Part shown: positions 9,177-16,764 of the stretch, one piece after another | Numbering within the stretch: position 1 is the first letter of the stretch | Layout of the letters: every line of letters begins with the position of its first letter | Source: Marinihelvus sp036351115 | Lineage (GTDB): Bacteria; Pseudomonadota; Gammaproteobacteria; Xanthomonadales; SZUA-36 | Reading direction: 5' to 3' | NCBI GenBank assembly: GCA_036351115.1 | Contig: JAZBOL010000010.1 | Coordinates: 1 to 64,000, forward strand | DNA: 64,000 bases | Position numbers and translations under genes: made by a program | Notes under the pieces: model-generated | Databases searched by the model: none | What the model saw: only the letters and a program-made list of their open reading frames with translations | What the model was told of the DNA's origin: nothing

Positions 9177-10565
9177 ATGTTCCCGAAGACCCAAGTCGGA
9201 TTTCTCCCGCCCGCGCGACAACTGATCCCCAGCCTGGCCCTGGCCGTGGTGCTGTGTGCCCCGGCCGTAGCCCAGGAAGACGACCGGGTTGCCGAACTCG
9301 AGTCCCGGGTGGCTGAACTGGAAGCGCTCGTGAAACAGCTGGTCGAGTCCGGCGCTGCGGCGCAGGCGGCTCCGGCCGCCGCGACGGCCGGCAGCGCCAG
9401 CCTCGAAGCGCGGGCGGAAGCCGTGGCGGAGCAAAAAGTCCAGGAAATGCTGGCGGAGGAGAAGGCGGCGCAGGACGCGAAAGACAAGCAAGGCGGTCTG
9501 GAGATTGGCGGCTACGTGAAGGCCGATTTCATGTACAGCGATTTCGGCGGAGGGCCCGTGGCCGGGACCAGTGTCGGGCGTGATTTCTACGTGCCGATCA
9601 CCGTGCCGGTCGGGGGAGAGGGGCAGTCCTACACCGATTTTCACGCCCAGGAATCCCGGATCTTTCTGAATTACGAAAACATGACGGACAGTGGCGACAC
9701 CCTCAGGGCCTACGTCGAACTTGACTTCCTCGTGGGCGACAACGGCGACGAGCGGATATCCAATTCCTACCAGCCGCGGATGCGTCATGCCTTTTTGCAG
9801 TGGAACAAGTGGCTGTTCGGGCAGACCTGGAATACGATTTTCAACGTCGGCGCCCTGCCGGAGCTGCTTGACTTCGTCGGCCCCTCGGAATCCACCGTGT
9901 TCGGACGCCAGGTGATGGTGCGCTATACGCATGGCCCCTGGCAGCTGGCCATAGAGAATCCGGAAACCACGATCACGACCTTCGGGGGCGGTGCCCGGAT
10001 CGATGCCGACGACAACAAGGTCCCGGACCTTGTCGCCCGCTACAACTTTTCCGGTGACTGGGGGCAGTGGAGTATCGCCGGCATTCTGCGTGAGCTGGCC
10101 TACGAGAACCAGGCACAGGGCATAGACTCGAACGAAACCGGCTATGGCCTTAGCGTCGCCGGCAAGTTCAACGTCGGCGAAAAGGACGACCTGCGCTGGA
10201 TGGTGAGTGGCGGGAAGGGACTCGGCCGCTACGTGGGCCTGAACATTGTGACGGGCGCGGCCCTCGACGAGGACGGCAGCCTGGAAGCCATCGACACGCT
10301 CAGTGCTTTCCTGGCGTATCGCCACTTCTGGACGGACAAGCTCCGCAGCAGCGCGGCCCTGGGCTGGTTCAGTGCGGACAACCCCACGGAGTTGACCGGA
10401 CTCAACGTAACGAAGGAAGCGCAGAGCTTCCATGCAAACCTGATCTGGACCCCCGTGCCCCAGCTCGATCTCGGTGTGGAGTACATCTTTGCCAATCGTG
10501 AAGTCGAGAGCGGGGCCGATGGCGACCTGAGCCGGTTCCAGTTCTCGGCCAAGTACGCGTACTGA
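9177..10565 (+). CDS. DcaP-like outer-membrane porin
   Basis: The 462-residue protein starts with a signal peptide (cleavage likely after AVAQ, near residue 32). A short heptad coiled coil (VAELESRVAELEALVKQL) and an Ala/Glu-rich stretch follow. The rest is a beta-barrel domain beginning LEIGGYVKADFMYSDFGG and ending in aromatic YAY, as expected for outer-membrane insertion. DcaP-family porins are trimers that admit dicarboxylates and other small anions and carry just such an N-terminal coiled coil. It stands alone, divergent from the response regulator, and ends in a clear terminator. A role in carboxylate entry for the neighbouring symporter is plausible. Confidence 0.86.
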   Translation: MFPKTQVGFLPPARQLIPSLALAVVLCAPAVAQEDDRVAELESRVAELEALVKQLVESGAAAQAAPAAATAGSASLEARAEAVAEQKVQEMLAEEKAAQDAKDKQGGLEIGGYVKADFMYSDFGGGPVAGTSVGRDFYVPITVPVGGEGQSYTDFHAQESRIFLNYENMTDSGDTLRAYVELDFLVGDNGDERISNSYQPRMRHAFLQWNKWLFGQTWNTIFNVGALPELLDFVGPSESTVFGRQVMVRYTHGPWQLAIENPETTITTFGGGARIDADDNKVPDLVARYNFSGDWGQWSIAGILRELAYENQAQGIDSNETGYGLSVAGKFNVGEKDDLRWMVSGGKGLGRYVGLNIVTGAALDEDGSLEAIDTLSAFLAYRHFWTDKLRSSAALGWFSADNPTELTGLNVTKEAQSFHANLIWTPVPQLDLGVEYIFANREVESGADGDLSRFQFSAKYAY

Positions 10566-10614
10566 CCCGCTCCCGCGAGCCTGTACCCGCGAGGGATGGC
10601 ACAGGTGACTCCTG

Positions 10615-10640
10615 GCACCCGTCCTGGCCGGGTGCTTTTT
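10615..10640 (+). terminator. Rho-independent terminator after the porin
   Basis: GCACCCG (10615-10621) pairs with CGGGTGC (10629-10635) around a 7-nt loop, followed by TTTTT. It lies 50 bp past the porin stop codon and just before the convergent SDR gene's 3' end. Confidence 0.88.
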
Positions 10641-10653
10641 GACCGGTGTCTTC

Positions 10654-11457
10654 TCAGGCAGCGAGAATCATGCCGCCGGTAATGTTCAGCACCGTGCCGG
10701 TCATGTAGGCCGAATCCGGTCCGCACAGGAACGCGATGGGCCCGGCCACGTCGTCCGCGCAGCCCAGGCGCCGCAGGGGAATCCGCGCCAGGTCCGGGGC
10801 CTCGAAATCCGCGGTCATGTCCGTTTCGATGATGCCGGGCGCCACGGCGTTGACCCGGAGTCCCAGGGGGCCGCCGTTGCGGGCCAGGTGACGCGTCATG
10901 CCGATCAGGGCGGCCTTGGACGCGGAATACTCGGTACCCACGATGAGCCCGCCCTGGTAGTACGCCATGGAGCTGACCAGGACCAGGCGGCCGTTACCGG
11001 ATTCCGCCAGCAGGTCCCAGGCCGCGTCGATGCAGTTTCGCGTGCCGTCGAGATTGACGTCCATCACCCGTCGCCACTGCGTCTCGTTACCCGTGACCTC
11101 ACCGCGGGGGCAAACGCCCGCATTACACACCAGCACGTCCAGGCGTCCCAGCTGCTCCCGCAGGTCTTCTGCGAGCCGCCGGCAACCGGATCGATCGGTG
11201 ACGTCGGCGATCCGTGCGTCAGCGCTTCCCCCGGACCGGCGGATGCCATCGACGACCAGGCCGGGGTCGTCCCGGTCGCTGAGCAGCACGTGGGCGCCAT
11301 CGTGTGCCAGGCGCCTGGCCGTGGCCGCCCCGATGCCCCGGGCCGCCCCGGTGACCCAGGCGACCTGGCCGGCGAGGGGCTTCGCACCCCGCGAGGGGCC
11401 GGACGTCTGGGTGGCATCCCCATCGCGGGTGTCGTGGTTCGTTCCTGGAATCGTCAT
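10654..11457 (-). CDS. SDR-family NAD(P)-dependent oxidoreductase (FabG-like)
   Basis: A 267-residue classical short-chain dehydrogenase/reductase. The Rossmann motif TGAARGIG, the NAG-containing strand, the catalytic Ser in VLVSSMAYY and the YSASK active site are all present, as is the usual C-terminal substrate region. The open frame runs further upstream, but similarity begins only at LAGQVAWVTG, so I take the ATG at 11457, which gives a normal length. The best general guess is a 3-oxoacyl or hydroxy-steroid-type alcohol oxidoreductase; the substrate is unknown. It is divergent from the carboxymuconolactone decarboxylase-like gene, with an 84-bp gap. Confidence 0.85.
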   Translation of the reverse strand: MTIPGTNHDTRDGDATQTSGPSRGAKPLAGQVAWVTGAARGIGAATARRLAHDGAHVLLSDRDDPGLVVDGIRRSGGSADARIADVTDRSGCRRLAEDLREQLGRLDVLVCNAGVCPRGEVTGNETQWRRVMDVNLDGTRNCIDAAWDLLAESGNGRLVLVSSMAYYQGGLIVGTEYSASKAALIGMTRHLARNGGPLGLRVNAVAPGIIETDMTADFEAPDLARIPLRRLGCADDVAGPIAFLCGPDSAYMTGTVLNITGGMILAA

Positions 11458-11541
11458 GATGCGTTGATGCCCCGGCGCTAGAATCGAGAGAGCAGTTTCC
11501 CACAACTCGGATCTTCGATTCACCGACGCCAAGGACCCGCC

Positions 11542-12258
11542 ATGGATGCACAGGAACTCGAACGGCACCTCGACGACGTGCGACGCAAGCGCGGCTACCT
11601 GCTGCCGCACCACGGATTGATGGCCACCGCACTGCCCGGCATGCTCGAGGACTACGATCGCCTGTATACCAGCCTGGCCCTCACCCCCCGGCACCTGGAA
11701 CGGCTGGATCACGAGGTGGTCTGGCTGGTGGTGCTGATTGCCGTGAACGAATCCCTGGGCACCCACCACCTGGCCCGCTACCGGGAGGCCGGCGGCGATT
11801 CCTCTTCCCTGCGCGACATCATCGCCCTGGCGGGATTCTGTCGTGGCGCTTCCGCCTGGGGCTTCGTGGCGGATTCGTGGTCGGCACACCTGCCCGATCT
11901 CGACGTCCGCAAGGAGTACGAGGCGGCGCTGAGCTCGGCGGCCGGAGCGCTTTCGCCGCGGGTGGCGCACCTGGGCGCCCTGGCAGCGCATGCGTGTGCG
12001 TCGGACTGGCGGCTATTCGACTGGCAGCTCGACGCCTGCTACGCGGCAGGCGTCGAGGAAACGCACATGGCCGAGGCCCTGTCCCTGGTGGCCTTTCCGG
12101 GCAGCGTGCCGAATTTCGCCCGGGCCTGCGGCGCGTGGCAGTCAGCAATCCTGAACGGACGCGTTACCGCCAGCGAACCGTTTCGCGTCTGGGCGCAGCT
12201 GACCGGGCAGGGTGGCTACGACGAGGCCGCCGGCGTCCCGGGAGCGACGCGGGGGTGA
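11542..12258 (+). CDS. Carboxymuconolactone decarboxylase-like protein
   Basis: The 238-residue all-helical protein has two half-repeats of the AhpD/CMD fold. One centres on VIAVNESLGTHHLARYREAG and the other ends EALSLVAFPGSVPNFARA, a typical CMD sequence. The peroxidase-type CxxC found in AhpD is missing, so a thiol-based peroxidase role is unlikely; decarboxylase-like or unknown activity is more probable. Its stop overlaps the GTG start of the glycerophosphodiesterase gene (GTGA), indicating translational coupling. Confidence 0.7.
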   Translation: MDAQELERHLDDVRRKRGYLLPHHGLMATALPGMLEDYDRLYTSLALTPRHLERLDHEVVWLVVLIAVNESLGTHHLARYREAGGDSSSLRDIIALAGFCRGASAWGFVADSWSAHLPDLDVRKEYEAALSSAAGALSPRVAHLGALAAHACASDWRLFDWQLDACYAAGVEETHMAEALSLVAFPGSVPNFARACGAWQSAILNGRVTASEPFRVWAQLTGQGGYDEAAGVPGATRG

Positions 12259-13547
12259 TCCCACGAGACAGGTTGGGAGGGAAGGGCGTCCTGCTGGCCC
12301 TGCTGATTCTCCTGCCCACCGCGGCAGTTGCGGACGCTTTGCCGGTCTGCCCCAGCCTGGTCGACCCGACCGGCGCCGGGCAGCAAAGAACGGACCGTCC
12401 CGCATTGCTGGTGTCGGCGCTTTCCGCCGGGGCGCTGCGCAAACGGCTGGAACACTGCCTCGACCGCTCCCCGGAACGGGGAACACGGACGATCGGCCAC
12501 CGGGGCGCGCCCCTTCGGTATCCGGAGCACACCCGCGAAAGCTACCAGGCGGCCGCCCGCCTCGGGGCGGGTGTGCTGGAGTGCGACGTTACCGCAACGC
12601 GGGACGGTGAACTGCTTTGCCGTCACGACGCCTGTGATCTCCATCGAACCACGAACCTGCTCGAAACGCCGCTAGCCGCCCGCTGCCGAGTCCCGTTCCA
12701 GCCGGCAAGGGAGGGCGACACGCTCGCCACGGCCCGATGCTGCACGACGGATTTCGACCTGGCGGAACTCAAAACGCTGACCGGTCGTCATGATGTCGTT
12801 GACCCCCTCGCCCAAACGGTCGCCGACTATCTTTCCCCGGAGCCGCCGCTGTCCTGTCTCGACGCGGGGACGCTGCTGTCCCACCGTGAAAGCATTGCCC
12901 TGTTCCAGGCCCTCGGCACGGGCATGGCGCCGGAACTGAAAAGCCTGCCGGCGGAGTCCGGGGTGCCTGAGGCCAGGCTGCTGACGCTGGCGGACCAACT
13001 CGTTGACGACTATCGGAACGCGGGCGTTCCGCCGGACACGCTGTGGCTCCAGACTTTCGATCCCGACGTGGCGAGTCACTGGCTGGCGAACGCGGGGGAG
13101 TACGCGGGGCGCGTCGTGTGGCTGGACGGCCGCTACGCGCTCGACGACTTCGACCACCGGGCGCCCGGGGCGCACGCCGTGTTCGGCCTATGGCGCGAGG
13201 CGGGCCTGCAGTTTCTCGCGCCGCCGGTGTGGATGCTGGTGGAGGCCGGGGAGACCGGTCCGGTGCCATCGGCCTATGCCCGGGCGGCGCGTCGCGAGGG
13301 CTTGCGGCTGCTGACCTGGACCCTGGAGCGCTCCGGCCCCCTGGCCCGGGGCGGTGGCTGGTATTACCAGACCCTGAACGGCCTGAACCCGCGTCCACAA
13401 TCGCCCGGCGCCTACCGTGTGAGCAGGGACGCGGATCAACTGGCGCTGCTGGCCCTGCTGTTCGATGACCTCGAGGTCGCCGGTGTGTTCACCGACTGGG
13501 CCGAGACCACGGCCCTCGTCGATCGGTGCCTGCTGCGGGAGCCGTGA
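12255..13547 (+). CDS. Exported glycerophosphodiester phosphodiesterase
   Basis: This 430-residue protein should hydrolyse glycerophosphodiesters to glycerol-3-phosphate and an alcohol in the periplasm. A signal peptide (GVLLALLILLPTAAVADA) precedes the catalytic domain. The GDPD signature is complete: the HR pair in IGHRGAP, the Glu and Asp in LECDVTATRDGE, and the His of CRHD. Later blocks (APELKS, FTDW) also fit. The GTG start is chosen because it overlaps the previous stop as GTGA and places the signal peptide at the N-terminus; the open frame upstream is a shadow of the CMD gene. A Cys-rich insertion near residues 140-165 is not typical of small GlpQ enzymes. Confidence 0.83.
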   Translation: MIPRDRLGGKGVLLALLILLPTAAVADALPVCPSLVDPTGAGQQRTDRPALLVSALSAGALRKRLEHCLDRSPERGTRTIGHRGAPLRYPEHTRESYQAAARLGAGVLECDVTATRDGELLCRHDACDLHRTTNLLETPLAARCRVPFQPAREGDTLATARCCTTDFDLAELKTLTGRHDVVDPLAQTVADYLSPEPPLSCLDAGTLLSHRESIALFQALGTGMAPELKSLPAESGVPEARLLTLADQLVDDYRNAGVPPDTLWLQTFDPDVASHWLANAGEYAGRVVWLDGRYALDDFDHRAPGAHAVFGLWREAGLQFLAPPVWMLVEAGETGPVPSAYARAARREGLRLLTWTLERSGPLARGGGWYYQTLNGLNPRPQSPGAYRVSRDADQLALLALLFDDLEVAGVFTDWAETTALVDRCLLREP

Positions 13548-13626
13548 CGAAACGGTCATCGACTTGCCACGAGCCTGTCTTGATGACGTGGTCCAATAGC
13601 CCTGGCCAATCAGTTGTTTGCAGCCT

Positions 13627-14445
13627 ATGCGTGGCAAAGGACCGAACCCGAAGCAAGTCTCCGGCCAGGAACATGATGGTCTCGCTGGCCTCCGGTTTCT
13701 TGGCGTGGGCGCCGCCCATGCCACGGATCTCGGAGCGTCCTCGGCCGTCCATGAAACCGGCGGCCGGCCGGGCCTGCTGATCGACTGCGGCCCCGGCGTT
13801 CCCGGCCGGTTTCACGCGGCTTACGAACACGCGCCCCGCGCCGTTTTCATCACGCACGTGCACCTGGATCATGTCGCCGGACTGGAACAACTGCACACCA
13901 TCTCGGCGCTGGACGGGGAGCAGCCCCCGATTCGTCTCTACGTGCCCGTTGCCATTCTCGCTAATCTCCACGCGCGGGTCGCCTCGCTACGCTTTCCCCT
14001 GGCCGAGGGTGGTGGCAATTTCTGGGACGCCTTCCAGGTCATCCCGGTGACGGATGGGTTCTGGCACGGGGGTGAGTGGTTCGATGTGTTCGAAGTGCGC
14101 CATCACGCGCCCGGCTTCGCCTGGGGTCTGCGCCTCGCGGGACGATTCGTTTACACGGGTGATACACGGCCGATCCCGGAGATGCTTCGCTTCCAGGGCC
14201 GGAGCGGAGAAACCCTCTTTCACGATTGCGACTGGCGCGGAAACCCGTCCCATTCCGGGTGGGACGATCTGCGCCGCGAATACGATGCCGGTCTGCTCGA
14301 CCGCCTGGTCGTATACCACTATGGATCACTTGATGCGGCTGAGCGGCTGGCCGCTGCCGGAGCCCGGGTGGCGCGTCCGGGCCACCTGTATCCCTTCCTG
14401 CCAGAACACGGCGTCATGGCGCCGCCGACCCTCAGAGCGGTGTGA
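13627..14445 (+). CDS. MBL-fold metallo-hydrolase
   Basis: A 272-residue metallo-beta-lactamase-fold enzyme with the zinc motif THVHLDH, a distal HHAPGFAWGLR block and GDTRPIPE, arranged like RNase Z/PhnP-type hydrolases that act on phosphodiesters or similar substrates. The N-terminal GVGAAHATDLGASSAV segment matches this group. The ATG at 13627 is preferred over the in-frame TTG nine bases upstream. It has no signal peptide, so it is cytoplasmic. Its 3' end overlaps the convergent acyltransferase gene by 14 bp. The substrate is unknown. Confidence 0.75.
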   Translation: MRGKGPNPKQVSGQEHDGLAGLRFLGVGAAHATDLGASSAVHETGGRPGLLIDCGPGVPGRFHAAYEHAPRAVFITHVHLDHVAGLEQLHTISALDGEQPPIRLYVPVAILANLHARVASLRFPLAEGGGNFWDAFQVIPVTDGFWHGGEWFDVFEVRHHAPGFAWGLRLAGRFVYTGDTRPIPEMLRFQGRSGETLFHDCDWRGNPSHSGWDDLRREYDAGLLDRLVVYHYGSLDAAERLAAAGARVARPGHLYPFLPEHGVMAPPTLRAV

Positions 14446-15220
14446 CCTGGTCGGCCCGCCGGCCGAAATGCGCCTGCGCTACCCGGTTCACTTCCTCCAA
14501 CCGATCCTCCAGTTCCTGCCGAATGGGTTCCAGGTCTTCGATGGGCGTGCCCGCTGGCACGGAGACGGGTTCACCCACCACGATGACGATGCGGGAAAAC
14601 GGCCGGGGCACCATGAAGCGGTCCCAGCTGTTCCAGAGCCTCGCGGAGCTCGCCGCGAAGGCCAGGGGAATCATGGGCGCCCGGGTCAGCCGGGCCAGCA
14701 GGACCGCCCCGTTCTTGGCCACCCGGGGTGGACCCTTCGGGCCGTCCACGGTGATCACCGGGGAAACGCCTTCCTTGTTGATGGTCAGGTACATGTCCCG
14801 AAGCGCCTGCCCGCCGGTGCGGGTCGGCGAGCCGCGAACCACCGTGGCGCCCCACTTGCGGGCCATGGCGGCGGGCACTTCGCCGCTCACGGACGGGCTG
14901 ATCAGGAATCCGACATTCATCCCCCGGTCGATCTGGTCGAGCATGTAGCGCGCGCAGTACACGTGCATCTGGTGCCAGTAACAGGGCAGGACGGGTTTCC
15001 CGGCTTTGACGGCCGCGTCCATGTGTTCGGCGCCGATGACCTTTTCCACCGTGCAGGTGGACCAGAGCGTACGCGCGATGCCCCGGGCCAGGGCGATCAG
15101 GAAGGCGTACCAGGCTTTGCGACCGACGGACATGCGCCGGCGCGACTGGAAATCGGACCCCGTGGTCCGGGATCGCTGCGCTTTCTGGCTCGGTGCGTAG
15201 CTGTGCTTTCGGTCGCTCAT
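14432..15220 (-). CDS. DUF374 lysophospholipid acyltransferase-like protein
   Basis: This 262-residue protein matches the DUF374 branch of lysophospholipid acyltransferases. Visible blocks are VLPCYWHQMHVYCARY (in place of the usual HxxxxD region), SGEVPAAMARKWGATVVRGS and VITVDGPKGPPRVAKNGAV. One hydrophobic segment near residues 30-50 would anchor it to the inner membrane. The basic N-terminus precedes it. The start is the ATG at 15220, where similarity begins; the open frame continues upstream but is unlike the family. It probably acylates a lipid or glycolipid, but the acceptor cannot be read. Confidence 0.8.
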   Translation of the reverse strand: MSDRKHSYAPSQKAQRSRTTGSDFQSRRRMSVGRKAWYAFLIALARGIARTLWSTCTVEKVIGAEHMDAAVKAGKPVLPCYWHQMHVYCARYMLDQIDRGMNVGFLISPSVSGEVPAAMARKWGATVVRGSPTRTGGQALRDMYLTINKEGVSPVITVDGPKGPPRVAKNGAVLLARLTRAPMIPLAFAASSARLWNSWDRFMVPRPFSRIVIVVGEPVSVPAGTPIEDLEPIRQELEDRLEEVNRVAQAHFGRRADQVTPL

Positions 15221-15318
15221 GGTCCGCTCCCGGTACGGTAGGGCGAAGGGTACACCAAAGCGGATGCCCTTCGGACCGGTACGGGCGCGGCGAGGCGCGC
15301 CGGGATGCCGGGCCGGTG

Positions 15319-15324
15319 TATAAT
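15319..15324 (+). promoter_or_regulatory. Candidate -10 box of the P450 operon
   Basis: TATAAT sits in the 208-bp divergent gap, preceded by TG-G, so it could be an extended -10 element. No convincing -35 hexamer lies 16-18 bp upstream. It would give a leader of about 95 nt before the P450 ATG at 15429. Confidence 0.45.
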
Positions 15325-15428
15325 TCGCCGCTTGCATAACGTGGCCCGCGCCGCCCTGACTTCGTTCCAAGGTCTTCAACCGGCGGGATGCCGGCGGCGA
15401 CGCCTGATGCCCCCCTGGCTTTGACTGC

Positions 15429-16754
15429 ATGACCCAGACGCCCGTGACCCCCAATTTGCCGGCATTGCCGCCCGGTCCGTCGGAACCCCATTCCCTGGAC
15501 TGTGACGAGGCAACCTTCGATCTGCTGCCGCGCCTCGTGGCGGCCTACGGCGACGTGGTGCGCGTCGAGGCGCCGAATCTCAAGCGCCCCGCCTGGTTGC
15601 TCACCAACCCGGACCACATCCGCCGCGTACTGGTGAACAATCACCGCAACTACGTCAAGGGAGTGGGTTTCGAACGGGTGGAAATGCTGCTGGGCAACGG
15701 CATCATCGTGAGCGACGGTGCATTCTGGCGTCGGCAGCGAACCATGATCCAGCCGGGCTTCAGTCGAAGCTTCATGCCGCGATATTTCGAGATGATCCGC
15801 GAGGTCACGGCGCGCCTGGTGGAGCGCTGGACGGCGCTCGCCGCGCGGGGCGAGCCGCTGGACATCACCCACGCCACCGGGGAATACGCCCTCGAGGTGA
15901 TTCTGCGGGCGATCTTCAGCGACGATCTGGAGTTCTTCGTGGACCAGGAGGGCATCAACCCGTTCGTGTTTCTCACGGAAGACCCCTCGCGCAATCTCAT
16001 GGTGGCCATGAAATTCCGCCAGCTCCTGAAGCAGGTCCAGGTGCTGATCGACCGGCGTCGGGAGACGGGAGAGCGCCCCTTTGACCTGCTGTCCCACATG
16101 ATGGACGCCACCGCCAGCCGGTCCGGCGAGCACATGACGGACCGGGAACTGATCGACGAGGTCGCGACCATGATCATTGCGGGCCACGAGACCTCCGCCG
16201 GCACCCTGAACTGGGCCTGGTACCTGCTGGCCCGGGACGAGACGAGTGCCGCCCGCGTCCGGGAAGAGGTGGATCGTGTCTGTCCCCGGGGCGATTTGCG
16301 CTACGAACAGCTCGATGAGCTCGTCTTCACGCGGCAGGTGCTGGAAGAGACACTGCGCCTCTATCCCCCGGTCTGGTTGTTCACCCGCCGGGCAGTGGCC
16401 GAGGACGACATTGGCGGATTCACGATCGAGCCCGGTGACAACGTGTTCCTGTCACCCTGGGTCACCCAGCGGCTCGAACGCTACTGGCCGGAACCCGACG
16501 CCTTCCGTCCGGATCGGTTTGCGCCGGAGCGGGTGGAGGAACGGGTGGACAACGCCTTCTTTCCGTTTTCCTCCGGCCCGCGACGCTGCATCGGCGAGTT
16601 TTTTTCCTTCGTGGAGATGCGGACGCACCTGGCGATGCTGGCGCCGCGCTTCCGCCTGCGCCACGATGACAGCCGGCCGGTGGAGCTCGAACCGGCCATC
16701 AACCTGCGTACCCGCAACAACCTGACCATGACCATCGAGATTTTGAAACCATGA
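15429..16754 (+). CDS. Cytochrome P450
   Basis: The 441-residue soluble bacterial P450 has all core motifs: the oxygen-activation helix AGHETSAGTL, ExxR in EETLRLYPP, the PERF-like DAFRPDRFAPE and the haem loop FPFSSGPRRCIG with ligand C387. The sequence resembles fatty-acid hydroxylases of the CYP4/CYP102 type more than terpene or macrolide P450s. No ferredoxin or reductase gene is adjacent, so redox partners must be encoded elsewhere. The acyl-AMP ligase/carrier gene starts 10 bp later, suggesting the substrate may be a carrier-bound or free fatty acid. That link is inference. Confidence 0.93.
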   Translation: MTQTPVTPNLPALPPGPSEPHSLDCDEATFDLLPRLVAAYGDVVRVEAPNLKRPAWLLTNPDHIRRVLVNNHRNYVKGVGFERVEMLLGNGIIVSDGAFWRRQRTMIQPGFSRSFMPRYFEMIREVTARLVERWTALAARGEPLDITHATGEYALEVILRAIFSDDLEFFVDQEGINPFVFLTEDPSRNLMVAMKFRQLLKQVQVLIDRRRETGERPFDLLSHMMDATASRSGEHMTDRELIDEVATMIIAGHETSAGTLNWAWYLLARDETSAARVREEVDRVCPRGDLRYEQLDELVFTRQVLEETLRLYPPVWLFTRRAVAEDDIGGFTIEPGDNVFLSPWVTQRLERYWPEPDAFRPDRFAPERVEERVDNAFFPFSSGPRRCIGEFFSFVEMRTHLAMLAPRFRLRHDDSRPVELEPAINLRTRNNLTMTIEILKP

Positions 16755-16764
16755 GCGCTTCATC

